NCBI RefSeq assembly: GCF_029773605.1
Contig: NZ_CP103807.1
Location: 1,550,001-1,614,000, forward strand
Direction: 5' to 3'
DNA length: 64,000 bases
Source: Actinobacillus genomosp. 2
GTDB lineage: Bacteria; Pseudomonadota; Gammaproteobacteria; Enterobacterales; Pasteurellaceae
Shown here: piece after piece, positions 56,050 through 64,000 of the stretch
Layout: each line of letters starts with the position of its first letter
Numbering within the stretch: position 1 is the stretch's first letter
Translations under genes and position numbers: made by a program
Notes under the pieces: model-generated
Databases searched by the model: none
What the model was told of the DNA's origin: nothing
The model's input: only the letters and a program-made list of their open reading frames with translations

Positions 56050-57129
56050 ATGTGGCTTACTTTTATTGCTGTTTTTGTGGTGTCGTTCGCCAGTCTGATT
56101 TTTATGCGACCGGTCGCAGAAAAAATCGGTTTAGTTGATAAACCGAACTTCCGTAAACGTCACCAAGGGTTAATTCCGTTAATCGGTGGGATAGCTCTTT
56201 TTTTAGGTAATCTGACCTTCTATTTTATGGAATGGCAGGATATGCGTTTGCCTTGGCTATATCTTGCGGCAGTAACGATTTTATTAGTCATTGGTGTGTT
56301 GGATGACCGTTTTGATGTAAGTCCGTTTTTACGAGCAGGGATCCAAGCTGGTTTAGCCGGTTTAATGATTTATAACGGGCTTTCTTTGGACAGTTTAGGA
56401 CAAGTAATTGCACCGTTTAGTATTGAGCTTGGGATTCTTGGTATTATTTTTACCGTATTTGTCACGATTGGTGTAATTAATGCGTTTAATATGGTGGATG
56501 GTATCGATGGCTTATTAGCCGGACTTTCGAGTGCCAGTTTTGCTGGTATCGGCGTATTGATGTGGTTGGATGAGCAATATACGTTAGCCTATTGGTGTTT
56601 TGCGATTATTGTCGTGTTGATTCCGTATGCGATGTTTAACCTGAGTGTATTCGGAGCCAAATGGAAAGTGTTTATGGGGGACTCGGGCAGTACTCTGATT
56701 GGCTTTACCATTATTTGGATTCTGTTACTCAGCACCCAAGGTCAAGGACATACGATTAGCCCAATTACCGGTTTATGGCTGATTGCTGTGCCGCTGATTG
56801 ATATGGTGGCAGTTATTATTCGCCGTTTGAAAAAAGGTAAAAGCCCATTCAGACCGGATCGCTTACACTTACATCATTTAATGATGCGTGCCGGTTTAAC
56901 TTCTCGTCAAGCTTTAGCTGTCATCACCTTTGGGGCAATAATGTGTTCGACTATCGGTGTATTAGGCGAATACTACTATTGGAATCAATGGTTGATGACG
57001 ATTGGTTTTATCGGTTTATTTTTTATTTATGCTTATTCGATTACCCATGCGTGGCGTGTGACACGTTTTATTCGTCGTATGAAACGTAGAGCGAAAAGAA
57101 AGCTCAACATTGGTAATCAAGCTAAGTAA
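56050..57129 (+). CDS. wecA: UDP-GlcNAc:undecaprenyl-phosphate GlcNAc-1-phosphate transferase
   Basis: 359 residues with about 11 helices. Starts enterobacterial common antigen (and often O-antigen) synthesis by making GlcNAc-PP-undecaprenol. Motifs: VDKPNFRKRHQGLIPLIGGI, LDDRFDVSPF with the metal-binding Asp pair, NAFNMVDGIDGLLAGLS, VFMGDSGSTLIGF and the cytoplasmic HLHHLMMRAGLTSRQALAVI. First gene of the wec cluster. Confidence 0.95.
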   Translation: MWLTFIAVFVVSFASLIFMRPVAEKIGLVDKPNFRKRHQGLIPLIGGIALFLGNLTFYFMEWQDMRLPWLYLAAVTILLVIGVLDDRFDVSPFLRAGIQAGLAGLMIYNGLSLDSLGQVIAPFSIELGILGIIFTVFVTIGVINAFNMVDGIDGLLAGLSSASFAGIGVLMWLDEQYTLAYWCFAIIVVLIPYAMFNLSVFGAKWKVFMGDSGSTLIGFTIIWILLLSTQGQGHTISPITGLWLIAVPLIDMVAVIIRRLKKGKSPFRPDRLHLHHLMMRAGLTSRQALAVITFGAIMCSTIGVLGEYYYWNQWLMTIGFIGLFFIYAYSITHAWRVTRFIRRMKRRAKRKLNIGNQAK

Positions 57130-57152
57130 GCGAATTATTTGAGGATTTTATC

Positions 57153-58028
57153 TTGTTACGCTATTTATTTACTTTAATTATCACAACGGTAATCGGCGGT
57201 GGTATTGGATTTGGACTGAGTTTTGCACAAAAATCAACTTGGACGGCAACCGCACAATTTGAACAACCTAGTATCTCTACGTTGGGAAATTACTACACCT
57301 TGTTTTCTACCTATTCTTTCCTAAATGGAGGGGATGGCGTAAGTTATCAGGTTGTGAAAGATGAAAAAGGTGCATTGGTACTAGCACCGGAAAGTGGTGT
57401 TAAAGTGGAAGAAAGAGTAAAAACTGAGAGTTATGATGTATTTAAACGTACATTAAGATCACCGGATGTATTAACGGCATTTTTGGCACAAACAGAAACC
57501 GTAAAACTAAAAGCACAGCTTGAAAATAAACCGACAACAATCATTGCTCAAAATTTAGCACAACAGTTTGTTTTTCAAGATATTGCAAAATCACAACCGT
57601 TTGAGCAATTGAGCGTGACATCGGAAAATCCGGAAGAAGCGAATAAATTACTTTCAGATTTTATTGCTTTCGCAACCCAACAGGCGAAACAAGCCCTAAA
57701 TGCCGAACTGATTGCTAAATGGAAAGTGTTGTTTCAACAAATTAAAAATGCTGCTGAGATCAAATTAGGTGCAACGCAACAAGGTAATCAAATTGCAGCA
57801 CAAGATTGGAACGGAAAATTAAATCTAATGCGTTCGGTGCAACCATTAGACGATAAATTAGTACCTTTCAAATTCGTAAAATCACCGAGCGTACCTTTGA
57901 CTCCATCATCGCCGGCTCAATCATTATGGATAATGATTGGGGCATTAGTCGGTTTATTATCTGGTATGGTAATGGTATCAATGAGCGGTTTATTCCGTAA
58001 AAAAGTTACGAATGTCGCACAAAATTAA
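57153..58028 (+). CDS. wzzE: Wzz-type chain-length regulator (WzzE-like)
   Basis: 291 residues. N-terminal helix [20 protein letters not shown], a periplasmic domain opening with [20 protein letters not shown], and a C-terminal Pro-rich second helix ([20 protein letters not shown]). This is the polysaccharide co-polymerase layout. It would set ECA chain length. The start is a TTG with GAGGA seven bases upstream. It overlaps wecB by 17 bases. Confidence 0.88.
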   Translation: MLRYLFTLIITTVIGGGIGFGLSFAQKSTWTATAQFEQPSISTLGNYYTLFSTYSFLNGGDGVSYQVVKDEKGALVLAPESGVKVEERVKTESYDVFKRTLRSPDVLTAFLAQTETVKLKAQLENKPTTIIAQNLAQQFVFQDIAKSQPFEQLSVTSENPEEANKLLSDFIAFATQQAKQALNAELIAKWKVLFQQIKNAAEIKLGATQQGNQIAAQDWNGKLNLMRSVQPLDDKLVPFKFVKSPSVPLTPSSPAQSLWIMIGALVGLLSGMVMVSMSGLFRKKVTNVAQN

Positions 58029-59150
58029 AGTCTTGACCGTATTCGGCACACGTCCTGAAGCGATAAAAATGGCTCCGCTGGCAATGATGTTGGCGGAGCA
58101 TACGGATTTTGAAGCGAAAGTATGCGTCACCGGACAACATCGTGAAATGTTGGATCAAGTCTTAGCTTTATTTGATATCCGCCCCGACTTTGATTTGGAT
58201 ATTATGCGAGAGGGGCAGGACTTAACGGAGATGAGCGTACGTATTCTACAATCGCTAAAATCCGTATTTGCACAATATCGCCCTGATATCGTTTTAGTTC
58301 ACGGTGATACCACTACCACATTTGCTACGGCACTCTCTTGTTATTATCATCAGATTCCGATCGGACATATTGAAGCCGGTTTACGTACTGGTAATCTTTA
58401 CGCCCCATTTCCGGAAGAAGGTAACCGTTGTCTAACCGCAGTATTAGCCGATTATCATTTTGCTCCAACCGAACAAGCTCGTCTAAATTTGTTACAGGAA
58501 CGTAAACCGCCACAACGTATCTGGGTTACTGGTAACACCGTACTTGACGCATTGCAGTGCGTTTCCAATCGCATCCGAAATAATGCAGCGTTAATCAAGC
58601 AACTTGAACAACATTATGATTTTTTGGATAGCGGTAAGAAACTGATTTTAGTCACAGGACATCGCCGTGAAAATTTTGGCGAGGGTTTCCAGCATATTTG
58701 TGAAGCCTTGGTAACGATTGCTCAACAACATTCCGATGTACAAATTGTTTATTCATTACATCGCAACCCGAATGTTTGTGAGCCGGTTACTCATTTACTT
58801 TCCGGGTAGAAAATATTTTTGTGATTGAGCCACAAGCATATTTACCCTTTGTTTATCTAATGGAACAGTCTTATTTAATTTTGACCGATTCGGGCGGTAT
58901 TCAGGAAGAGGCTCCATCATTAAACAAACCGGTTTTGATTATGCGAAATAGTACTGAACGATGTGAGGTGGTACAGTCTGGCTCGGCTCGAATTGTCGGT
59001 ACGGAAGCGGATAAAATTGTGCAAGAAGTCAACCTGTTGTTATCGGATAAATCTGCCTATCAGGCGATGGCTCAAGCACAAAATCCTTATGGAAGCGGTA
59101 ATGCTTGCACTAACATTATTGCGATTTTGCAACAAATATTTGAATCATAA
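58012..59150 (+). pseudogene. wecB: UDP-GlcNAc 2-epimerase WecB, frameshifted
   Basis: Two frames together make one WecB. The first (58012-58809) has [53 protein letters not shown] and [19 protein letters not shown], and stops at [14 protein letters not shown]. The second continues as [20 protein letters not shown] then LTDSGGIQEEAPSLNKPVLI to 59150. One missing base in the GGG run at 58804-58806 accounts for the shift; repaired length would be about 379 residues, as in E. coli. WecB makes UDP-ManNAc for ECA. The truncated first piece lacks part of the active site (the SGGIQEE loop), so it should be inactive if the lesion is real. Confidence 0.88.
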
Positions 59151-59182
59151 CAGGCTTTGTTTCCCTCAAGACAAAGCCTGTT
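59149..59182 (+). terminator. Hairpin between wecB and wecC
   Basis: AACAGGCTTTGT (59149-59160) pairs exactly with ACAAAGCCTGTT (59171-59182), followed by TTGT. It overlaps the wecB stop and may limit read-through into wecC. Confidence 0.75.
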
Positions 59183-59209
59183 TTGTCAAAAGAAAGAGAT
59201 TGAATAACA

Positions 59210-60478
59210 ATGAAAATGTTTGAACGCATCACGGTGGTTGGTTTGGGCTATATCGGTTTGCCGACCGCTATCGCCTTTACTCGTTCTGCGAGACGAGTAT
59301 GCGGTGTAGATATTAATCCTGATGTGGTAGCAAGTGTTAATCAAGGGAAAGATCATTTTATCGAGCCTGAACTGGATACAGCCGTTAAACAAGCGGTAGA
59401 AAATGGATTACTTTTTGCATCGCAAACGCCTGAAGCTGCTGATGCGTTTATCATTGCGGTTCCGACCCCTTTTACAGACAATCATCAGCCGGATCTTCAA
59501 TATATTGAGCAAGCGGTACAAGCGATAGCTCCTTATTTAGTCAAAGGAAATTTGATTGTATTGGAATCGACTTCCCCGGTCGGGACGACAGAAAAATTGG
59601 CTGAATGGTTGCAAAAACTGCGTCCTGATCTGCATTTTCCGACTCAAGATGAAAACAATACTGATATTTATATTGCTTATTGTCCGGAACGAGTGCTTCC
59701 GGGCAGAGTGATGATTGAATTATTTGAAAATGATCGGGTTATTGGCGGACTTACTGCGGAATCAACCCGACAAGCGGTCGATTTATATCGAATTTTTGTC
59801 AAAGGCGAGTGTATTGCTACTGATGCTTGTACGGCAGAAATGTGTAAGCTGACCGAGAACAGTTTTCGTGACGTAAATCTTGCTTTTGCCAACGAATTAT
59901 CAATGATTTGCGATAAACTTAATATAAATGTATGGGAACTGATCCGATTGGCAAATCGTCATCCACGTGTAAATATTCTGCAACCGGGAGCGGGTGTCGG
60001 CGGACATTGTATTGCGGTCGATCCGTGGTTTATTGTGGCACAAACACCAGAACAAGCCCGTTTAATTCGTACCGCACGAGAAGTAAATGACAGTAAGCCG
60101 CAATGGGTAATAGAGAAAGTCAAACAGGCGTTAGCTGATTGTGTAAATCGTAAAAATTGTTCACCGAGTGAAGTGACGATTGCCTGTTTAGGTTTGGCAT
60201 TTAAAGCAGATATTGATGATTTAAGAGGCAGTCCGGCATTGGAAATTACCCAATATCTTGCCGATTGGCATTTAGGGACGGTGCTGGCGGTGGAACCGCA
60301 TATTCGGGAATTGCCCCCATCTTTGATGGGAAAAGTTGAGCTAGTCAATTTTGAGCAGGCTAATTTACGGGCAGATATTTTGGTTTTGTTGGTTGATCAT
60401 TCGCTTTTTAAGAACGTATCACCCGACCCTATTACTGTTCCGTGGGTAATTGATACAAAGGGGATATGGCTAAAATGA
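59210..60478 (+). CDS. wecC: UDP-N-acetyl-D-mannosamine dehydrogenase
   Basis: 422 residues. Oxidises UDP-ManNAc to UDP-ManNAcA with two NAD steps. NAD-binding TVVGLGYIGLPTAIAFTRSA, ESTSPVGTTEKLAEWL, catalytic Lys region KLTENSFRDVNLAFANELSM and catalytic Cys in GVGGHCIAVDPWFIV; the C-terminal domain has CLGLAFKADIDDLRGSPALE. Its substrate comes from WecB, whose gene is frameshifted just upstream. Confidence 0.96.
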   Translation: MKMFERITVVGLGYIGLPTAIAFTRSARRVCGVDINPDVVASVNQGKDHFIEPELDTAVKQAVENGLLFASQTPEAADAFIIAVPTPFTDNHQPDLQYIEQAVQAIAPYLVKGNLIVLESTSPVGTTEKLAEWLQKLRPDLHFPTQDENNTDIYIAYCPERVLPGRVMIELFENDRVIGGLTAESTRQAVDLYRIFVKGECIATDACTAEMCKLTENSFRDVNLAFANELSMICDKLNINVWELIRLANRHPRVNILQPGAGVGGHCIAVDPWFIVAQTPEQARLIRTAREVNDSKPQWVIEKVKQALADCVNRKNCSPSEVTIACLGLAFKADIDDLRGSPALEITQYLADWHLGTVLAVEPHIRELPPSLMGKVELVNFEQANLRADILVLLVDHSLFKNVSPDPITVPWVIDTKGIWLK

Positions 60479-61101
60479 AGCAGCAACATTTTCCGGATCC
60501 GTGGTTGTCAGATTTTTTCAGTCGTCCGATCATACAAGCGAAAGTCGTTGCTCAGGATTACGCACAAATTCAACAGTTACAAACTCAAGGTTTTCAATTT
60601 GTAGAAGGCGAAATTGAGTTTTGCTTTGATCTTGCAGAATATCAAGAAAAAACCACCGCTTGCCAAGTAGCAACGGCTGAAAATATTGCTGAATTAGAAG
60701 CCCTATTCGGACAAGCTTTCCCGACAAGTCGCTTTCGAGAGCCTTGGTTTTCAGTAGCGGAAAATCAATGTTTTTACCGTACTTGGATTGCCCGTGCGGT
60801 ACGAGGAGAATTTGATCAACTTTGTTTGGTATTAAAAACGGCAAGCGGTCAAATTCAAGGTGGAATTAGCTTACGTTTATCAGAAAATCAGTCTCGAGTC
60901 GGTTTATTAGCGGTATCGCCTACCTGTCAACGCCAAGGTGTTGCGGCTGTATTGTTACAAGCAGCACAAAATTGGGCGAAACAGCAAGGATCGGACGTTT
61001 TGTTAGTTACGACCCAAATCAGTAATTTGCCTGCGATCAATCTCTATTTAAAGCAAGGGGCGAGAATGTTAACAACGACTTATTGGTTTTATCGGAAATA
61101 A
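60475..61101 (+). CDS. wecD: dTDP-fucosamine acetyltransferase WecD
   Basis: About 208 residues, GNAT family. The C-terminal acetyl-CoA fold has VGLLAVSPTCQRQGVAAVLL followed by VTTQISNLPAINLYLKQGAR and the terminal YWFYRK. Makes dTDP-Fuc4NAc for ECA. The ATG at 60475 overlaps the wecC stop as ATGA and has AGGGG 11 bases upstream; an in-frame ATG at 60466 is too close (2 bases) to that site but cannot be excluded. Confidence 0.88.
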   Translation: MKQQHFPDPWLSDFFSRPIIQAKVVAQDYAQIQQLQTQGFQFVEGEIEFCFDLAEYQEKTTACQVATAENIAELEALFGQAFPTSRFREPWFSVAENQCFYRTWIARAVRGEFDQLCLVLKTASGQIQGGISLRLSENQSRVGLLAVSPTCQRQGVAAVLLQAAQNWAKQQGSDVLLVTTQISNLPAINLYLKQGARMLTTTYWFYRK

Positions 61102-61104
61102 TGT

Positions 61105-62241
61105 ATGCAGATTCCTTTTAATAAACCGCCGATTGTCGGAACGGAGCTTGGTTATATGCAACAGGCGATGGCAAGCGGCAAATTATCCGGTGATGGTATT
61201 TATAGTCAGCGTTGCGAACAATGGCTAGAAAGTCATTTTGGTTCAGCAAAAGCATTGCTTACGCCGTCTTGTACCGCTGCATTGGAAATGGTGGCGATAT
61301 TAATCGATATTCAAGTCGGCGATGAAGTGATTATGCCAAGTTATACCTTCGTGTCGACAGCTAATGCTTTTGTGTTGCGTGGTGCAAAAATTATATTTGT
61401 CGATATTCGCCCTGATACGATGAATATCGATGAAACGAAAATTGAGGCGGCAATTACAGCAAAAACTAAAGCGATTGTGCCGGTACATTACGCAGGTATC
61501 GCCTGTGAAATGGATACAATTATGGCGATTGCCGAAAAGTATCGATTGTATGTGATTGAAGATGCGGCACAAGCGGTAATGTCTTTTTATAAAGGCAAAG
61601 CATTAGGCACTATCGGGCATTTCGGTTGTTATAGTTTTCATGAAACCAAGAATTATAGTGCCGGTGGAGAAGGCGGAGCTTTATTGATTAATGATGATCG
61701 ATTTATTGCTCGTGCAGAAGTGATTCGAGAGAAAGGCACAGATCGTAGCCAATTCTTTCGTGGTGAAACAGATAAATATACTTGGCGAGATCTTGGATCT
61801 AGTTTTTTAATGTCGGAATTACAAGCTGCTTATTTATATGCTCAACTGGAAGCTGCTCAACAGATTAAACAGACTCGTTTAGCTATGTGGCAACGCTATT
61901 TTGAAGTCTTACGTCCGTTTGCCGAACAAGGTCGTATTAGTTTGCCAACTTGTCTGCCTGAATGTGAACAAAACGGACATCTGTTTTATCTGAAATGGCA
62001 GGATATGAGTGAACGCAATGCGTTTATCGACTGGTTAAAGCAAAACGGAATTTTGGCGGTCTTTCATTATGTGCCATTACATAGTAGCCCTGCCGGTCAG
62101 CGGTTCGGTACTTTTATTGGTCAGGATTGTTTTACTACTGCAGAAAGTGAGCGTTTGGTTCGCTTGCCGCTGTTCTACAATTTGCAACTACAAGAGTTAG
62201 ATAGAATTATTCAGGTGATATTGGAATTTCTTACGCAATGA
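61105..62241 (+). CDS. wecE: dTDP-4-oxo-6-deoxy-D-glucose transaminase WecE
   Basis: 378-residue PLP aminotransferase of the DegT/DnrJ/EryC1 family. IPFNKPPIVGTELGYMQQAM, LLTPSCTAALEMVAILIDIQ, DEVIMPSYTFVSTANAFVLR, VIEDAAQAVMSFYKGKALGT and the PLP Lys in HETKNYSAGGEGGALL. Makes dTDP-Fuc4N, the substrate of WecD. Starts three bases after the wecD stop; overlaps wzxE by four. Confidence 0.96.
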   Translation: MQIPFNKPPIVGTELGYMQQAMASGKLSGDGIYSQRCEQWLESHFGSAKALLTPSCTAALEMVAILIDIQVGDEVIMPSYTFVSTANAFVLRGAKIIFVDIRPDTMNIDETKIEAAITAKTKAIVPVHYAGIACEMDTIMAIAEKYRLYVIEDAAQAVMSFYKGKALGTIGHFGCYSFHETKNYSAGGEGGALLINDDRFIARAEVIREKGTDRSQFFRGETDKYTWRDLGSSFLMSELQAAYLYAQLEAAQQIKQTRLAMWQRYFEVLRPFAEQGRISLPTCLPECEQNGHLFYLKWQDMSERNAFIDWLKQNGILAVFHYVPLHSSPAGQRFGTFIGQDCFTTAESERLVRLPLFYNLQLQELDRIIQVILEFLTQ

Positions 62242-63488
62242 AATCACTGAGCAAAACGGCTGTTTGGACAGCAAGCTCTACGGCTTTTAAAATTGGTATT
62301 AGCTTAATACTGGTGAAGCTATTTGCCTTGCAATTCGGGCTAGAAGGATTGGGGCAAGCAGCAAATTTTATGACGCTAATTACCGTACTAGGCGTTTTTG
62401 CCGGAGGAGGAATTTTTAACGGCGTAACGAAATATGTAGCGGAATTGGAACATAGCCCAGAGCAATTAGATACGTTTTTAGTAACGTCAAACCGTATTGT
62501 TGTGCTGTTCTCTGCAGTGCTAGCGGTCATTTTTGTACTATTTTCTGCAAAAATTAGCGAATGGATTTTTTATTCTGAAGATTATCAGATTGTGATTGTG
62601 GTTACCGCCTTTATTCAGTTCGCTATTGCTAATAGTAATTATCTGTTAGCCGTTTTAAAAGGTTATCGACAGGTTAAAGCAAATGCGATAAGCCTGATTA
62701 TCGGTGCTTTTCTTAGTACGATTTTCTTTTTAGCTTTACTCTATTGCTTCGGGTATTTCGGTGCGTTAATCGGAATTGCTTGTATGTCGGTATTTAGTTT
62801 TCTGCCGGCAAGTTATTTCTTAAAGCAAAGAGGATATCAATTTCGACTTTGGCAACAAGGGCGTTTTTCTTGGCAATATGCACGCACTTTATCTAAATTT
62901 AGTGCTATGGTTTTGATTACGGTAATAACATTGCCGATAATCTATATTGTATTGCGAGATCTATTAGCCGAATCTCATTCATTGGAACAAGTTGGGTTAT
63001 GGCAGGGCGTAAGTAAAATTTCCGATGCTTATTTACAGCTGATCACGGCGGTATTTTCCGTTTATTTATTGCCTGTTTTTGCCAAATTAGCCCAAAAAGA
63101 TGAAATAAAACGTGAAGTCGTGAAAGCGGTTAAATTTGTCGGAATTTTTGTGATTAGCACAAGTCTATGCGTGTTTGTACTAAAGCGTGAAATCATTCTG
63201 ACCTTATATTCCGAGCAATTTTTGCCAATGGAATCATTGTTTATTTGGCAGCTGATCGGTGATATGTTTAAAGTGGTTGCTTATGTATTCGGTTATTTGG
63301 TGGTTGCCAAGGCATCGTTAAAACTCTATATCTTGGCGGAAGTTTGTCAGTTAACCTTATTGTTAATGATCGGACAATGGTTGATTCCGTTAAATGGTGC
63401 GGAAGGGGCGGTACAAACCTATTTATTAACTTATTTTTGCTATTTCTTTATCTGCTTATTGGCGTTTCATCGCTATCTAAAAAATTAA
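62238..63488 (+). CDS. wzxE: ECA lipid III flippase WzxE
   Basis: 416 residues with about 12 helices; opens with KTAVWTASSTAFKIGISLIL and GLEGLGQAANFMTLITVLGV, as in WzxE. Flips lipid-linked ECA trisaccharide to the periplasmic side. The gene order wecE-wzxE matches E. coli, but wecF, wzyE and wecG do not follow; a terminator and a convergent gene come next. Confidence 0.92.
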   Translation: MKSLSKTAVWTASSTAFKIGISLILVKLFALQFGLEGLGQAANFMTLITVLGVFAGGGIFNGVTKYVAELEHSPEQLDTFLVTSNRIVVLFSAVLAVIFVLFSAKISEWIFYSEDYQIVIVVTAFIQFAIANSNYLLAVLKGYRQVKANAISLIIGAFLSTIFFLALLYCFGYFGALIGIACMSVFSFLPASYFLKQRGYQFRLWQQGRFSWQYARTLSKFSAMVLITVITLPIIYIVLRDLLAESHSLEQVGLWQGVSKISDAYLQLITAVFSVYLLPVFAKLAQKDEIKREVVKAVKFVGIFVISTSLCVFVLKREIILTLYSEQFLPMESLFIWQLIGDMFKVVAYVFGYLVVAKASLKLYILAEVCQLTLLLMIGQWLIPLNGAEGAVQTYLLTYFCYFFICLLAFHRYLKN

Positions 63489-63517
63489 AACCTCAAAGAT
63501 GCTCTTTGAGGTTTTTT
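63487..63517. terminator. Bidirectional terminator, wzxE/hcr
   Basis: AAAACCTCAAAGA (63487-63499) pairs exactly with TCTTTGAGGTTTT (63503-63515), then TT. It closes the wec cluster. Confidence 0.88.
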
Positions 63518-63528
63518 GTTAATAAAAC

Positions 63529-64000
63529 TTATAAAGAAACCGATACATTTTCTTTAACACGGCAGCTACACGCCAGCACATAGCCTTGTGCAATTTCTTC
63601 TTCAGTTAAGTCGCCGGTGTGTACTACTTCATATTCACCGCCGGTGACTTTGGTTTTACATAAACCGCATAAACCAGTACGACAACCTGAAACGACCGGT
63701 TGTTCTTGTGCTTCTAAGGCAGCTAATAGGGTCATACCGACCGGTACTTCTGCCTTAATTTGTTTTGCACCGTTGATTGTAAGAGTGGTTTTCTTATCCG
63801 AACTGATTTCACCGGCTAAAGCGGTATTAAAGAATGCTTCGGTAAAGAAACGATCTTCGCTCACGCCTAATTCGGTTACGATATCTTTTAATGCCGCCAT
63901 ATAGGCTTCAGGGCCGCAGGTCATCACAGTGTAATCGCTCACATTTGGTACGGCATTTTTGATAATTTCTGCCGAAATTCGACCGCTTGCAAAGCCTTCG
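63529..64000 (-). CDS. hcr: Hcr-like NADH oxidoreductase, partial (N-terminus off the right edge)
   Basis: About 156 C-terminal residues are visible, continuing past 64000. EGFASGRISAEIIKNAVPNV and DYTVMTCGPEAYMAALKDIV are the end of a ferredoxin-NADP reductase-like NAD domain. The remainder is a plant-type 2Fe-2S domain with CRTGLCGLCKTKVTGGEYEV and a later ACSC, giving the four cluster Cys (C-x4-C-x2-C...C). This domain order (FAD/NAD then C-terminal ferredoxin) is that of Hcr, the reductase of hybrid-cluster protein. No hcp gene is visible, so another member of the same reductase family is possible. The ATG-like start at 63942 seen in some frames is internal. Confidence 0.7.
   Translation of the reverse strand, partial: EGFASGRISAEIIKNAVPNVSDYTVMTCGPEAYMAALKDIVTELGVSEDRFFTEAFFNTALAGEISSDKKTTLTINGAKQIKAEVPVGMTLLAALEAQEQPVVSGCRTGLCGLCKTKVTGGEYEVVHTGDLTEEEIAQGYVLACSCRVKENVSVSL

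Overview
The window reads as a chromosomal stretch of a Pasteurellaceae bacterium, most likely Actinobacillus pleuropneumoniae or a very close relative. Reasons: moderate-to-low GC, many copies of the uptake-signal core ACAAGCGGT (often as inverted pairs that double as terminators), a group 2 capsule export operon in the order D-C-B-A facing divergent cps genes next to modF, and familiar housekeeping neighbourhoods. Nothing looks like a prophage, an IS element or a CRISPR array.

Layout: 0-4.4 kb holds a partial yigZ, an orphan TAXI receptor, fmt and modF. 4.5-15.7 kb is the capsule locus: cpxDCBA (export, minus strand) and four AT-rich cps genes (Stealth phosphotransferase, a 1244-residue glycosyltransferase/TagF-like polymerase, a hydrolase-like protein, an O-acetyltransferase). 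16-18 kb holds yagU and a divergent ulaR/orphan ulaC pair. 18.3-20.3 kb is a mesX-mesD pair, a folate-independent core methionine synthase system, with a perfect MetR-type palindrome upstream. 20.5-25 kb holds an outer-membrane barrel protein and kpsC-kpsS, the lipid-Kdo primer enzymes of the capsule. 25-28 kb is an amino-acid ABC operon, followed by fklB, a membrane protein and a ComEA-like protein.

30.8-33.8 kb holds a frameshifted cysteine desulfidase (cyuA) and an amino-acid ABC permease/ATPase pair preceded by tandem MetJ-type boxes. Together with mesXD and the first ABC operon, this makes the 18-34 kb interval rich in candidate sulfur amino-acid genes. Then come mutS, a toxin-antitoxin pair whose toxin has an in-frame nonsense codon, and the cell-wall/lipoate cluster rsfS-rlmH-mrdA-rodA-rlpA-dacA-ybeD-lipB-lipA.

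45.8-52.5 kb holds hslVU (with a palindromic repeat between the two genes), sfsA, a 21-codon small ORF with its own ribosome site and terminator, yaeR, mutY-yggX-mltC, and a duplicated tRNA-Phe/tRNA-Asn pair. 52.9-55.6 kb holds ffh and hemL. 56-63.5 kb is an enterobacterial common antigen cluster (wecA-wzz-wecB-wecC-wecD-wecE-wzxE) in which wecB is frameshifted. The window ends inside an hcr-like reductase.

Three genes carry apparent single-base lesions (cyuA, wecB, higB-like toxin). They are either real inactivations or sequence errors, and read data would settle which.
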